This document shows positions 8,195 through 17,086 of a DNA stretch of 30,082 bases, piece by piece; positions within the stretch are counted from its first letter, which is position 1, and each line of letters opens with the position of its first letter. The notes under the pieces are model-generated. The model searched no databases. It was not told the origin of the DNA and worked only from the letters and a program-made list of their open reading frames with translations. The DNA lies in the IMG/VR virus record IMGVR_UViG_3300043395_001560, positions 1-30,082 of that record. One strand, 5' to 3'. A program made the translations under genes and the position numbers. The DNA is from a virus.

Positions 8195-9031
8195 TTAGGC
8201 GGATTTGATGATTTTCAGACGGGTCGCGTCGCCGGAGGCTGCGCCAAACATGACGTTGAACGAAGCCCATGCTGCGCGGGTCGAGGTGCTGCCCCACGTG
8301 GAGAAGCGAACGGACAAGCCGAGCGACGGGATTGTGATGATTTCGTTCGTTCCCATCTGCGCTGCCACTGTCGGGTCGAGGACCGGAAGGCCTGCGGCTG
8401 CGGCGATTGCCTGAGGGTCGCAAAGGAATCCGGTGACGTTTGCCTGTGCGCCGTCCCATCGGTTATTTTCGATGATGCGGTCAAAGCCGTATGCGCCCGA
8501 TTCGCCGAGCTGGAACGAGTTCCGGTCAGTCGGCAGGATGCGTGCGATGTAAGAGCCGTCGAGCACAAGGTGCTTCATGTCGAGGTTCTTTCCAGCGGCA
8601 TACATGGTGATGAGGTCGTCCGTTCCCCAGTCGGCTGCGGCCACGGTTGCGGTCGCCGAGCCGGTGACGGGAGCGAGCGCAATGTCGGCGATTTTGTAAG
8701 CGAGCTGACGCAGATTGATGTCGAAAATCTGCTGGAGCTTGAATCCCTGCTGGAGCTGCGCCGAGGTCAGATGGAACGAAGCGGAATACTCCGAGGGAGT
8801 CACCGCGATGTTCGCGAGCGTGCTGTCGCCGCTTTCGTAGTTGCTCGGGTCCGTTTGAACCGTTGCGCCTGCGGTAGCTTTCGGGACTTGGACGACTTTC
8901 TTCGGCGCGAGTTCATCGGTCGAGAAGTCGGTGGAGTATGCGTTGAGGAAGGCGAGCTTGCTGCCGAGGACGGTGAGAACCCGGTCGCGAGCGACGTCAA
9001 CCACGAGGTCAGATGCGAGTGTATTTGCCAT
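8195..9031 (-). CDS. Major capsid protein (HK97-fold type)
   Basis: 278 residues starting MANTLASDLVVDVARDRVLT. It shows the usual style of HK97-fold capsid proteins: an N-terminal region with FSTDELAPKKVVQVPKATAG, then the strand/helix part PSEYSASFHLTSAQLQQGFK and DINLRQLAYKIADIALAPVT, and a Gly/Ala-rich P/A-domain-like centre ending in VMFGAASGDATRLKIIKSA. It forms the icosahedral shell from many copies. Context is decisive: portal, protease and scaffold precede it, and a terminator follows one gene later. The leader is A/C-rich without SD. The length is close to the mature core of the family, so the scaffold function seems to be provided by the separate upstream gene. Confidence 0.88.
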   Translation of the reverse strand: MANTLASDLVVDVARDRVLTVLGSKLAFLNAYSTDFSTDELAPKKVVQVPKATAGATVQTDPSNYESGDSTLANIAVTPSEYSASFHLTSAQLQQGFKLQQIFDINLRQLAYKIADIALAPVTGSATATVAAADWGTDDLITMYAAGKNLDMKHLVLDGSYIARILPTDRNSFQLGESGAYGFDRIIENNRWDGAQANVTGFLCDPQAIAAAAGLPVLDPTVAAQMGTNEIITIPSLGLSVRFSTWGSTSTRAAWASFNVMFGAASGDATRLKIIKSA

Positions 9032-9080
9032 ATCTTATTTTGGTTATTGGTTGTTGTTGTTTTTGGTTCTGCGTCCCTTT

Positions 9081-9515
9081 TTAGGAGAGCAAAGTGTTTT
9101 TGTGCTTCTGGAAAAATGCGAAGCGGTCTTCGCCTTCCAGTGTCGCATAGTGCGCCTTGATTTGCGTCGGCGTATTGAGTTCGGTCGCGCCGGTGGAGTC
9201 CTGTTTGATTGGTGCTTTCGCGCCAAAGCGTGCGCCGGTTTCGCGGGCCTTTGCCGCTTCGAGCTTCGCGTCATCGCGTGCTTTTTCGGCTTCGAGCTTC
9301 GCGGCTTCTGCGGCTTCGAGCTTCGCGGTGAGGTCAGCGTTTGCAGCTTCGGCAGTTGCGAGCTTTGCGGTTGCTTCGTTCGTCGCGGTGTTCGCGGCTT
9401 CGATGTCTTTCTGCGTCCCGGCGATGATAGCCTTTGCAGCGTCGAGTTCATTTGTCAGGCTCACGATTTGCGCGGCCTTTGCGTCAATGTCAGAAGCGAG
9501 TTCGGAAATGCTCAT
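9081..9515 (-). CDS. Capsid scaffold protein
   Basis: 144 residues starting MSISELASDIDAKAAQIVSL. I chose this ATG because it overlaps the protease stop as ATGA. Residues from about 10 to 105 form a nearly unbroken Ala/Glu/Lys/Leu coiled coil with heptad-like repeats such as AKLEAAEAAKLEAEKARDDA. The basic-to-mixed C-terminus (TQIKAHYATLEGEDRFAFFQ) may bind the shell. Scaffold proteins guide procapsid assembly and are then removed, usually by the head protease encoded just before. Helical content, size and position between protease and capsid support the call strongly. Confidence 0.85.
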   Translation of the reverse strand: MSISELASDIDAKAAQIVSLTNELDAAKAIIAGTQKDIEAANTATNEATAKLATAEAANADLTAKLEAAEAAKLEAEKARDDAKLEAAKARETGARFGAKAPIKQDSTGATELNTPTQIKAHYATLEGEDRFAFFQKHKNTLLS

Positions 9516-10363
9516 TTGCTTTTTCGCGTTGTCAAATAGTTCGCCATTTCCTTCGCAACTTCGCGGGCCATGCTCATGCTGCCGATGTAGTCTGCGAGTC
9601 CCGCTTCGATGCTTTGATAGCCGGTGACGACTTGTCCGCGCATCGCGGAGTCTTTCACTTGCGGGCGATTCTCTTTCACGAAGCCGGTGAACGCTGCGTT
9701 GATGGACTCGATGTGCTCCTGAAACCATGCCGTTTCCGCTGGCGTAGGTGAGCGTAATTCATTTCCCGCCGCTTTCAAGTCGGATTGCGCCGGCGTGAAA
9801 ATGTGAGGCGTGATTCCCATCGCGGAAAGTGCTCCAGCGAAGTCGAGGAATTGAATGCGCGTGCCGATGCTGCCAATCATGCCGCTGCCTTGCGTCACGA
9901 TAGCCGATGCACCTGCCGCGATGTAATACGCTGCGCTCGCTCCGACTTCGCCAACGTGCGCCACGACGGGCTTGATGTTGCGAGCCTCTTTCACAGCCTG
10001 CGCTGCTTCCGGTGCTCCGATTGCGCTGCCGCCGGGCGAGTTGATTTCGAGCACGACGGCGGAAACATTCGGATCGGACATTGCGCGGCCAATCTCTTCC
10101 GTCACCTGCCCGTAATCAGTCATGCCAAGCATCCGGTCGATTCCGGTTGTGTTTTGAGCGAGCACGTCGTTGACGTGGATGGTTGCGATTCCGTCGGACA
10201 CGGCGTAATCTTTGCGCTGATTCACGAAGTCGCCGATGGTGAGATTTTTCGGCATCGCTTCGGCCTTTGCACGAAGGTTTGCAAAGCGTTGCACGAATGC
10301 CGGAATTGCCGTCGGCAGCATCGCCAACGGCTGAGAGAAGATGGATTCGGGAATGTTGATCAT
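9512..10363 (-). CDS. S49-family (SppA-like) head maturation protease
   Basis: 283 residues starting MINIPESIFSQPLAMLPTAI; this ATG overlaps the portal stop as ATGA. It has the SppA/S49 core: the oxyanion-loop motif LEINSPGGS at about 105-113, the nucleophile region GEVGASAAYYIAAGA with Ser about 143, the segment GSGMIGSIGTRIQFLDFAGAL, and a Lys in SDLKAAGN at about 197 as a candidate general base. In lambda-like phages this enzyme (gpC) processes the scaffold and head proteins inside the procapsid. No separate signal peptide or membrane segment is seen, as expected for a phage form. The adjacent portal and scaffold genes confirm the role. Confidence 0.92.
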   Translation of the reverse strand: MINIPESIFSQPLAMLPTAIPAFVQRFANLRAKAEAMPKNLTIGDFVNQRKDYAVSDGIATIHVNDVLAQNTTGIDRMLGMTDYGQVTEEIGRAMSDPNVSAVVLEINSPGGSAIGAPEAAQAVKEARNIKPVVAHVGEVGASAAYYIAAGASAIVTQGSGMIGSIGTRIQFLDFAGALSAMGITPHIFTPAQSDLKAAGNELRSPTPAETAWFQEHIESINAAFTGFVKENRPQVKDSAMRGQVVTGYQSIEAGLADYIGSMSMAREVAKEMANYLTTRKSK

Positions 10364-11883
10364 GGTTCGGTTTGTGGTTCCTGTTTTTGCTGATTGATGT
10401 TCTGCGCTTCCATCGCCGTTCCCGGCGGGAGCGGTCGCCACATGGAGCGAATCCAAATCGTTTCCGATTCGGACAATCCTTTTTCCTGCGCTCGCCTTTT
10501 CAGGTGCTCGAGAAACTCAATCGGCTCCTCGATCCACTGCTCCATGTGCGGGCGATAGTCCTCGCCTTGTTCGTCATAGACTGAGCGCATATTCGCCAGC
10601 CCGTTGTTGATTTCCTCGATGCGCGCTTTCGCGTCCCGTCCGTTGTCGAGCGTCACGCGCCGCGGGCGACGGTAGCTTATTGCATCGCGCCAGCCTTCGG
10701 GCGGTGCGGGCAGGAGTCCGCTTGCAACGCGCCACTCGATGAATCGGATGATGAGCTTCTCGAACCAGCCGTAAATCACTTTGTCCGCTAGAAGCGAGAA
10801 AGCTGCATCCGCCTGCGCGAAGATACCGCGTGCGTTTGCTCCGCCTAGCTTGTCGCGGCTCCAGAAAAACTCGATTGGCACGCCGGTTGCCGCTGCCGCG
10901 TCACGAAGCAAAAGGTCGGTGACGTATTCGTTCACGAGCGGCGATGGAGTGTTGCCGGAAATCAGTTGAACGTCACCGTCTGCGCCGAGTCGGGCGATTG
11001 CTGCTCCCGCACCTTGGTAGAGGTTTTCGACGGCCTGCGTGTCTGCCGCATCTGCCTCGCCATCATTGGAGAGTTTTGCGAATGCGCCGCGTCCTGCGCG
11101 TGCCTTCGTTCCTTTGAGCACGAGAGAAATCAGCCGTTGCGTTTTGGCTGTCTTGGTTTCGAGCCGTTTGAGTTCGTGGATGTCCACGAGGTTGTTGACG
11201 CCCGGCGCGAGCGGCGAAACGCCACGCGATTGATTTGTGCCGTGCGCTTCGAAAATATGCGCCACGTCGCGGGCGTCGTATGGCGCGTAATTGTCAGCCG
11301 AGAGCTTCACGAAGTAGCGGACTGCGCGGCCAAAGTCGCCGATTTCAATTCCGTCGTGAACGGGCACTTTTGCGGTCGGCGGAGTCGCAACGTCATTCGG
11401 GTCGATTGCGTAAAATGCGGGGCACTCTCCAACGCCATTTTTCGGCGACGGGAAGTCAGGGTTTTCCGAATGCAGAACGAACGCCTCGCCGACGATTACA
11501 AGCTGCTCCGCGATGTGCGCCTGCATTTCGTATGCGTTCCGCCGTCCGGCCACGTCGCATTGAGACGGCGAGAGTAGGTAGTGCTCCGCTGCGAGCGTTG
11601 CCGCTCGATTCCATTCTTTGTCGGGCGTGTTGAACGCCGGAATGATACCCTTCCCTACGGTGTGCCGGGCAATGCCTTTTCCCCACTCCTGCACGATGCC
11701 GAAGTTTTGCCGGCACCATTGCACTTTCTCGACGATGCGCTTTCGCGTGAACGCTGACAAATAAAGGCGGGAGTCGTCCGGCGCGACGAATAGCACGTTG
11801 CTTCGGTCGATGCTCGCGGTGACAGTCTCCGCGTAGCTGCGCGTCCCGTTCCCGAGTTTGGCTGGTTTCTTCTTCGGCTTCAT
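10360..11883 (-). CDS. Portal protein (lambda gpB family)
   Basis: 507 residues, usual for lambda-type portals. It shows family landmarks: the N-terminal region with VQWCRQNFGIVQEWGKGIAR, the motif NQSRGVSPLAPGVNNLVDIH, the stretch GVPIEFFWSRD, and the C-terminal RVTLDNGRDAKARIEEINN. The protein forms the dodecameric ring at one capsid vertex that docks terminase and passes DNA. The C-terminal tail is Gln/Asn/Pro/Thr-rich (NINQQKQEPQTEP) because its DNA also forms the A/C-rich leader for the protease gene. The start overlaps the preceding stop as ATGA. Confidence 0.93.
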   Translation of the reverse strand: MKPKKKPAKLGNGTRSYAETVTASIDRSNVLFVAPDDSRLYLSAFTRKRIVEKVQWCRQNFGIVQEWGKGIARHTVGKGIIPAFNTPDKEWNRAATLAAEHYLLSPSQCDVAGRRNAYEMQAHIAEQLVIVGEAFVLHSENPDFPSPKNGVGECPAFYAIDPNDVATPPTAKVPVHDGIEIGDFGRAVRYFVKLSADNYAPYDARDVAHIFEAHGTNQSRGVSPLAPGVNNLVDIHELKRLETKTAKTQRLISLVLKGTKARAGRGAFAKLSNDGEADAADTQAVENLYQGAGAAIARLGADGDVQLISGNTPSPLVNEYVTDLLLRDAAAATGVPIEFFWSRDKLGGANARGIFAQADAAFSLLADKVIYGWFEKLIIRFIEWRVASGLLPAPPEGWRDAISYRRPRRVTLDNGRDAKARIEEINNGLANMRSVYDEQGEDYRPHMEQWIEEPIEFLEHLKRRAQEKGLSESETIWIRSMWRPLPPGTAMEAQNINQQKQEPQTEP

Positions 11884-12182
11884 TGATTTGACGCGACGAT
11901 GTTTTGAAACGACGGCACCGTGAACACCGGATTTCCGTCCGTGTCATCGGTAGTCCTGAGCGCGTCCCGGCAAGCCTTCGCGACGGTCGCCGCGTCCATG
12001 CCGATTTGCATGGTGTAGCTCTTGCCGTTTCGAGATCCGCTTGTCATTGAGTCGATGACTCCGCCGCCTGCCACGATTTTCGCCTTTGCGGACGCGAGTA
12101 AATCCGTGACGAATGACTCGTTTCCGTCGTCAATTTCGTCGATGAGAAAGCTGGTAAACTCTGCCAGAGATAGCGTCGCCAT
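11880..12182 (-). CDS. Small head-tail connector-like protein before the portal gene
   Basis: 100 residues starting MATLSLAEFTSFLIDEIDDG. The centre SAKAKIVAGGGVIDSMTSGS and the following GKSYTMQIGMDAATVAKACR look like small proteins coded between large terminase and portal in many lambda-like phages, in the place of gpW. gpW-type proteins seal the packaged head. The stop overlaps the portal start as ATGA. The relation to gpW is positional; the length is longer than lambda gpW (68 residues). Confidence 0.5.
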   Translation of the reverse strand: MATLSLAEFTSFLIDEIDDGNESFVTDLLASAKAKIVAGGGVIDSMTSGSRNGKSYTMQIGMDAATVAKACRDALRTTDDTDGNPVFTVPSFQNIVASNQ

Positions 12183-12206
12183 TTCTGGCGTGCTCTTGTC
12201 AAAAGG

Positions 12207-12770
12207 TTACTTCATCCCCGCCGCAATAAACGCCTTTGCCTCAACTCTCAACTTCTCCACCTTTTCTGTCCGCGTGAGAAAGTCGATGATGTATTCCCTG
12301 CCCCACTCCGCGACGGGCTTTTCGCTGATGGTGAATGTGAGTTTGAACGGCGGCGGCGGGAGGTCCGGCTTCACGGTCGGCTCCGGTTGCGGGAGAAGTT
12401 CCGCGTGACGGTAGGCGTTCGTGAGCGCAAGCGGTGTTTGGTCCTCCGTGAAGAAAACCCTGTCCCGGTTAATCCACTGTTGCCGGTATCGGTCTGCCGT
12501 CGATTGTGAGATTCCAAGGTTGAGCTTGGCGAATACTTCCGGCCACGACGTGCCCTTGTGCCGGTTGTGGATCTCTTCGAGAAGCTGCCCGAGTTGCGCG
12601 GAGGATTTTAATGCCATTGCAATGCTCGCCATTGCCGCCGGCATCACTTCGCTTTCGTGCTTCGGGAGCTTCGCGAGGATGATGTTGATGACTTCGGTTT
12701 CCGGGAGTCCACGAAGCTCTTTGTCGTCGTAGAAGCCGAGGGTGAGTTGTTGGTTTGTGTTGGTGTTCAT
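12207..12770 (-). CDS. DUF3102-like putative DNA-binding protein
   Basis: 187 residues starting MNTNTNQQLTLGFYDDKELR. I prefer this ATG because it overlaps the preceding stop as ATGA. Residues about 58-98 (AQLGQLLEEIHNRHKGTSWP, then LNLGISQSTADRYRQQW) resemble the DUF3102-type pattern: a helix pair followed by a helix-turn-helix that would recognise DNA. A Pro-rich linker (QPEPTVKPDLPPPP) joins a basic C-terminal helix. It lies between packaging and head genes, so it could be a late regulator or an alternative small terminase subunit. Function is inference; the HTH-like pattern is seen by eye only. Confidence 0.5.
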   Translation of the reverse strand: MNTNTNQQLTLGFYDDKELRGLPETEVINIILAKLPKHESEVMPAAMASIAMALKSSAQLGQLLEEIHNRHKGTSWPEVFAKLNLGISQSTADRYRQQWINRDRVFFTEDQTPLALTNAYRHAELLPQPEPTVKPDLPPPPFKLTFTISEKPVAEWGREYIIDFLTRTEKVEKLRVEAKAFIAAGMK

Positions 12771-13297
12771 GGTGTAAAAAAGTTGAGTCTGCGGACAAAT
12801 CTCCGGTCGGTTCCGTCCCGTTCTTTCCGCTTTCCGCGTCGCCGTTCTGCGGCCTCTTGGCAATAGTCCTCAGCTTTATCAGCCGGGTTGCTGATGCCCG
12901 GATGAAGTGCCTTTATTTGCCGATACGTGTGCGAAACGCTTGCGCGAGTCAGCCCAAACGCCTCCCCGATTTCTTGCACGCTCCGGCCCTCGATGCCGAG
13001 GAGTCTGCCGTAAAGCGTCGCACGAATGGCAAAGCGTTTGTCCTCGTCGGCTGAGATGAGACGAAGCATTTCGCAAGCGACACGGCGGGCGTCCGATTGT
13101 GAACCGTCGCCGAGGTCTGTTTGTTCAACGCATTGTTCGACAAGTTCCCGCGTGAGAGCGTGCCATTGCTGCCGGGTCGTCGGCAACGGACCTTGATACT
13201 CCGCGAACGGCTCGTGGATGAGGTCGGCGGGCGTGTCGAGGTTCATCTGCGGGCGATAACTCGCTTGCGGGTCTGTTGCGGCGTCGTGGTTACGCAT
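12767..13297 (-). CDS. Putative sigma-region-4-like HTH regulator
   Basis: 176 residues starting MRNHDAATDPQASYRPQMNL. Residues about 105-128 (SVQEIGEAFGLTRASVSHTY) form a clear helix-turn-helix of the sigma-70 region 4/LuxR type, followed by a basic end (RRRGKRKERDGTDRRFVRR) that could bind nucleic acid. The N-terminal half is helical and acidic. It overlaps the zinc-finger gene upstream by 8 bases and the next gene by 4. Its place after the large terminase suggests a late transcription regulator, but terminase small subunits also carry HTH domains. The role is open. Confidence 0.6.
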   Translation of the reverse strand: MRNHDAATDPQASYRPQMNLDTPADLIHEPFAEYQGPLPTTRQQWHALTRELVEQCVEQTDLGDGSQSDARRVACEMLRLISADEDKRFAIRATLYGRLLGIEGRSVQEIGEAFGLTRASVSHTYRQIKALHPGISNPADKAEDYCQEAAERRRGKRKERDGTDRRFVRRLNFFTP

Positions 13298-13460
13298 CTG
13301 TTTTCTGTTTCTCGTTTTCTTCGCTCAATTTGTCCGCGAATCCGTTCAGGAAACGCTTCACGCAATCGTCGCAAACCGTGCTGCCGTCCGGCAACTGCCA
13401 TCCGTCTTTCGGACCTTTGTTTCCGAGTTCACCATTACAGGCTTCGCACTTTGTTGTCAT
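13290..13460 (-). CDS. Small zinc-finger protein (56 aa)
   Basis: This short gene has no room in a usual minimum-length ORF list. It begins with MTTKCEACNGELGNKGPKDG and contains two CxxC pairs, Cys5/Cys8 and Cys30/Cys33 (TVCDDC), a probable zinc ribbon. Its start overlaps the terminase stop as ATGA, and its stop overlaps the next gene by 8 bases. This coupling on both sides supports a real gene. The C-terminus EENEKQKTDA is charged. It may be a nucleic-acid or protein-binding accessory factor; no family is recognised. Confidence 0.7.
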   Translation of the reverse strand: MTTKCEACNGELGNKGPKDGWQLPDGSTVCDDCVKRFLNGFADKLSEENEKQKTDA

Positions 13461-15541
13461 GTTTCTGTTTTCTGTTTCGTTGCTCCTTTATCAGCGTCGC
13501 GGAGCGTTTGCAAGCGAGCTTCTACGAGTTCCGAGATGACGAGCTGCATTTTTTCGCAGTCGCCCAAGTGGTTGTTGCTCTTTCTCGAAAGCCACTCGCC
13601 GTTCTCTTGATACTCGTCCGTGAGTTGCGCTTTGTATTCGTCATCCACGTCAACCGGTAGCCACCAGTGGATTGACTCGCCTCCAGCCTGCCCGTGCTTC
13701 ACGCAATCGTAGTAGAGACGGGCGGCGTAGTGGTTTGACCAGCAAAGCCAAAGGTCGAGCTGGTCATCGTAAACCTTGCCCATGCGGATTTTGTTCCATC
13801 GCGTCTGCGCCGGGCCTGCGCCCTTGTAAGGGTCGAAAATGCGCGTGCGTTTGAGGCAAAACTCGTAAACGCGGTCTGCGTCATCGCCTGAGTCAATGAG
13901 TCCTGCGCTTGCGGTGAACTTGTGCTCTTTTCCTGCCGGGTCGGTAAAAGTGAAATGACGAATGCGCCCGCTTGCGTCTGGTTTCTCGCCTGCGAGCACG
14001 CAAAGCTCTTCCATGCTCATTGCAACGCCCCAATCAACCAATGCACTCCACGTCGGCTTGTCTGGGTGTTCTTCGAGGATGCCCCACGCCCGGATGAGAT
14101 ACCACAAGTGGTCTTTTTGTTTGTCTGCGGTGATTGTGAGAAGCTGCGGGAGTCGCGGGAGCTGTCCTTTTACGTAGCGAATTGGCGTCCGCGCCATCAC
14201 GCGGTCGATGTCGCCGATGTTCACGGCGGCTCCGGTGCGGATGAACGGGAGTCCGCACGTGAAATTGTGAAACGTGATGAGCTTGCCCACGTCACCTTTA
14301 CTTTCGAGGAATTGCTTTGCAATCGCTGCGAATCCACCGCCGAGTTCGGGCGGTGCATACGCTCGCCAAAGGTGTGCGCTGATGCGGTCTTTTGCGGCTT
14401 TCGGGTTGTGAGCTACCCAACGGTAACGGTTTAGCATCCATCGGAGGCTTTGCTGCTCGATGTGCTTTTCGCAGTAGGCGCATTGATACGTGGTCGAGGT
14501 CTCGATGATGTCGAAGTCGTAGCCGGTTTTGATGCGCGTCATCTGCGTCGCGTCCCATTGCGCCACCGCGTCAATCCAAATCGCCGCCGTCTCGAAGCTG
14601 ATTTGCCCGGTCTTTTCTTCCCTCGTTCCGTCGATTGGCAAAAGGTTTTCGTCGAACGGCACCTGCGCTGTGCGGTGCGAAAAAGATAGCCGTTGCCAGC
14701 CAGTCAGGTGCGGGTCGCGGCTTTCGTCGCTCCATCCGACGGGCCACTTTTCCGGTTGCGGAAACGTCTGTCCCTTTTCCTTCGCGGATTGCGAACAGTG
14801 CGGACACGGCAAGTAACAATGGTGCTGACTTCCACGCAGAAAGCTCTGCCATATCGGCGAAAACTCGCCAGCCATGCCAGGGCTGCTGTTCTCGATGATT
14901 TTCCGCGTGAACGGGAACATCTGCGTGCGGCCGATGATTTTGTCGGCTGAAGATGAATCCTCTTTTGCTTCACGGTTTCCCTTCGACTTCACCACGGCCT
15001 CTTTGCATCGGTCAAACTCGTTGATGATGGCCAACTCTGCGTTGAATCCGTGCAGGTTTGCTTCCTCGCCGCTGCCCACAAAGCGAAGGATTTTTCCGCG
15101 AAAGGTTTTCCAGAGGCTTGTCCACGTTGTGCGCCCAAAGACGGCGAGCTTCGCAGCCGGTTCGCACGCGAGGATGAACGGGTCGATTTCCGCTTTGCTG
15201 ACTTTCTTTGCGCTTGCTCCGGAAGGGTCTAGCCAGACGATGCTGCCTGCTTTCTCTGCCAGCCAGTAGAGCATGAGCACGATGGAAAACAGCGTCTTTC
15301 CAACGCGAATCGAAGCGCACAATGTCACGAAGTGAATATGCGATTGCTGAGCCAAGTCGAAGAGTCCACGGAATATCGGCAACCGTCCGGTGTTGAGCCT
15401 GCCGGGAATCGGTCCGCTGGCGTCGGGAGGGATTGTAATGTGCCGGTCGGCCCATTCCCAATACTTCACGAGCGGTCGCGGGCGGATGATTCCGCGCACG
15501 ATGCGCTTCAGCACATCGCCAGCGTTACGGTATTGGATCAA
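13457..15541 (-). CDS. Terminase large subunit (GpA family)
   Basis: 694 residues, a usual length for the lambda GpA family. Near the N-terminus is the GpA hallmark EWADRHITIPPDASGPIPGR. The ATPase half has a Walker A-like motif, ASIRVGKT (about 76-83), and a Walker B-like strand, LAIINEFDRC. Two CxxC pairs (CPHC near 246, CAYC in the middle) fit the Zn-binding insert seen in this family. The C-terminal nuclease half includes VDWGVAM and an Asp-bearing SAGLIDSGDDADRVYEF. This enzyme cuts concatemers and pumps DNA into the procapsid. The start overlaps the previous stop as ATGA. The putative small subunit is encoded four genes upstream. Confidence 0.95.
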   Translation of the reverse strand: MIQYRNAGDVLKRIVRGIIRPRPLVKYWEWADRHITIPPDASGPIPGRLNTGRLPIFRGLFDLAQQSHIHFVTLCASIRVGKTLFSIVLMLYWLAEKAGSIVWLDPSGASAKKVSKAEIDPFILACEPAAKLAVFGRTTWTSLWKTFRGKILRFVGSGEEANLHGFNAELAIINEFDRCKEAVVKSKGNREAKEDSSSADKIIGRTQMFPFTRKIIENSSPGMAGEFSPIWQSFLRGSQHHCYLPCPHCSQSAKEKGQTFPQPEKWPVGWSDESRDPHLTGWQRLSFSHRTAQVPFDENLLPIDGTREEKTGQISFETAAIWIDAVAQWDATQMTRIKTGYDFDIIETSTTYQCAYCEKHIEQQSLRWMLNRYRWVAHNPKAAKDRISAHLWRAYAPPELGGGFAAIAKQFLESKGDVGKLITFHNFTCGLPFIRTGAAVNIGDIDRVMARTPIRYVKGQLPRLPQLLTITADKQKDHLWYLIRAWGILEEHPDKPTWSALVDWGVAMSMEELCVLAGEKPDASGRIRHFTFTDPAGKEHKFTASAGLIDSGDDADRVYEFCLKRTRIFDPYKGAGPAQTRWNKIRMGKVYDDQLDLWLCWSNHYAARLYYDCVKHGQAGGESIHWWLPVDVDDEYKAQLTDEYQENGEWLSRKSNNHLGDCEKMQLVISELVEARLQTLRDADKGATKQKTET

Positions 15542-15789
15542 AGTTCCGCCCTCCCCTTGTCCGCTTTCAGCCGTTCGACTTCGGCGCGGGCTTCGTCGCG
15601 TTCCTTTACAACTTTGTCCATGACACGCACGACAGCGGCGGTTTGTTCGCGGGCTTCGTCGCGTTCGCGTTCGAGCTTACGGGCGAAGTCAGCGTCCACG
15701 CTGTCCCCTTGCGCTTCCATCAGCGTGCCGTCGCGACGCCGCCATCTTATTTTTGATGCCTCGTCTGTCTCGGGTGTTGGTGTGCTCAT
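15538..15789 (-). CDS. Small coiled-coil protein
   Basis: 83 residues starting MSTPTPETDEASKIRWRRRD; the ATG overlaps the preceding stop as ATGA. Residues from about 35 onward are an Arg/Glu/Ala coiled coil beginning FARKLERERDEAREQTAAVV. The combination TPxTDxA followed by FAxKLERE also occurs in the protein at 21252-21773, so the two share a module. Such small proteins are common in phage accessory positions. Function is unknown. Confidence 0.55.
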   Translation of the reverse strand: MSTPTPETDEASKIRWRRRDGTLMEAQGDSVDADFARKLERERDEAREQTAAVVRVMDKVVKERDEARAEVERLKADKGRAEL

Positions 15790-16163
15790 AAAAGTTCCTC
15801 CCGCCATGCGGCGATTAGTTGTTTTGCGCGACGGAATGCGTAGCCTTGCACGCTCTCGCCGCTTACTTCGCGGAGCGTGAGGATGGAAATAAGCCCATCA
15901 GATTCCTCCGCTATCGCCCGCCAGCCAGCTTCGGCGGCTCCGGCACATGCGGCGATGTAGGCGGCGTCGGCCATGCCAATGCGCTGGTCACGGGGCTGGG
16001 TGGTATGCGGGTATGCCGTGGACGCTACGGGCAGTCCGTCCGTGCCGTAAATGTCGCGCGGCATGTGGCCCAATTTCCACTTCCCCGGCGTCCGCTTCTC
16101 CGCGAGCGCGAGAAGTTCGACGCACTTCGCTTTGATTTTTTCAAGGTGTTCGGTCGTTGTCAT
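15786..16163 (-). CDS. Hypothetical phage protein of a recurring accessory family
   Basis: 125 residues starting MTTTEHLEKIKAKCVELLAL; this ATG overlaps the preceding stop as ATGA. It has the pattern LLALAEKRTPGKW, then DAAYIAACAGAAEAGWRAI, which I recognise as recurring in phage hypothetical proteins, and a basic end. It is flanked by other accessory genes between the small and large terminase genes. The family is widespread, but I know of no assigned function. Confidence 0.6.
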   Translation of the reverse strand: MTTTEHLEKIKAKCVELLALAEKRTPGKWKLGHMPRDIYGTDGLPVASTAYPHTTQPRDQRIGMADAAYIAACAGAAEAGWRAIAEESDGLISILTLREVSGESVQGYAFRRAKQLIAAWREELL

Positions 16164-17086
16164 TTGTTCTCCTTCTCGCATTTCTGCCACGTCTTGCCGC
16201 CGTCGCGGGAGATTTCGTGAGTGTGTTGGATTTCGGGATACGGGTATCCTCGGTCCGCGCAGACCATTTTTACGCCGGTAACGTAGCTAATCAGCCTCCA
16301 GTGCCATGATTCTGGTTCGCCGATTTTGCGAATCAAAGACATGGGCGGCACGTCCTCCGGTCCGAGCGGGACCATGACGGTAGGCTTGACTCGGTAGCAG
16401 TCGGGCGAAAATCTCCATAGAGGGTTCCTATAATCTTTCCAATTTTCTGTCCCCTCATTGCACTGTATCACCTTTCCCTCAATAAGTGCCTTTTTGCAAG
16501 GCTCGTATGGGTCAGGACGGTATGCGATGATATCGTCATCTTGTCCGGCATGCCTCCATATCCACGAATCCGCCATATCGTCACACGGAATCTTGCCGTT
16601 GCGAAGCATAACGGTCGGGCTGCTATCCAGAAATACCGGGCACTTCCCACCGTGCCACTCCACCCAGCCTTCGGCGATTTGCTCTGGCGTGAGGATGGGC
16701 AGCGGGCGTCGGGTGCGCCAATGATAGCTTTCTGGACTGGGAATCATTTGCACATCTTCCTCTGATTGAGTCTGCCATTTATTTCGCCATGTGTCCGCTC
16801 CCGATGTTGGGAAAAGCATATCCCCTACGTGTGTATATTCGCCAAGCAACAACGGCCTCCACCCATCCGGCAGCATATCCTCCGTCCAATCGGTCCGATG
16901 CCACTCCTGCCCATCGCGGAGCGTATGCCCGTTTACCGAGCGTCCGAGCGTCCATTCCGGCTTGCGGTATTCGGCGATGGTGTCTCTTATCCCATCCTCC
17001 AGTTGTCGTAGTGATAGGTCTGTGTCATCTACCAGACTCTCGATTCTTTCGGCGAGAATGTCGCCTTTGGTTTTTGGTGTGTTCAT
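16160..17086 (-). CDS. Hypothetical protein with Trp-rich repeats
   Basis: 308 residues starting MNTPKTKGDILAERIESLVD. It contains several degenerate modules rich in Trp, Gly, Tyr and Pro, each ending in a similar way: DGWRPLLLGEYTHVGDM, HWRTRRPLPI, DDDIIAYRPDPYEP and RFSPDCYRVKPTVMV. Modules of the type GKVIQCNEGTENWKDYRNP are found in many phage hypothetical proteins. No enzyme motif is seen. Its start overlaps the preceding stop as ATGA. The repeats suggest a binding protein made of small beta domains. Function is unknown. Confidence 0.55.
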   Translation of the reverse strand: MNTPKTKGDILAERIESLVDDTDLSLRQLEDGIRDTIAEYRKPEWTLGRSVNGHTLRDGQEWHRTDWTEDMLPDGWRPLLLGEYTHVGDMLFPTSGADTWRNKWQTQSEEDVQMIPSPESYHWRTRRPLPILTPEQIAEGWVEWHGGKCPVFLDSSPTVMLRNGKIPCDDMADSWIWRHAGQDDDIIAYRPDPYEPCKKALIEGKVIQCNEGTENWKDYRNPLWRFSPDCYRVKPTVMVPLGPEDVPPMSLIRKIGEPESWHWRLISYVTGVKMVCADRGYPYPEIQHTHEISRDGGKTWQKCEKENK

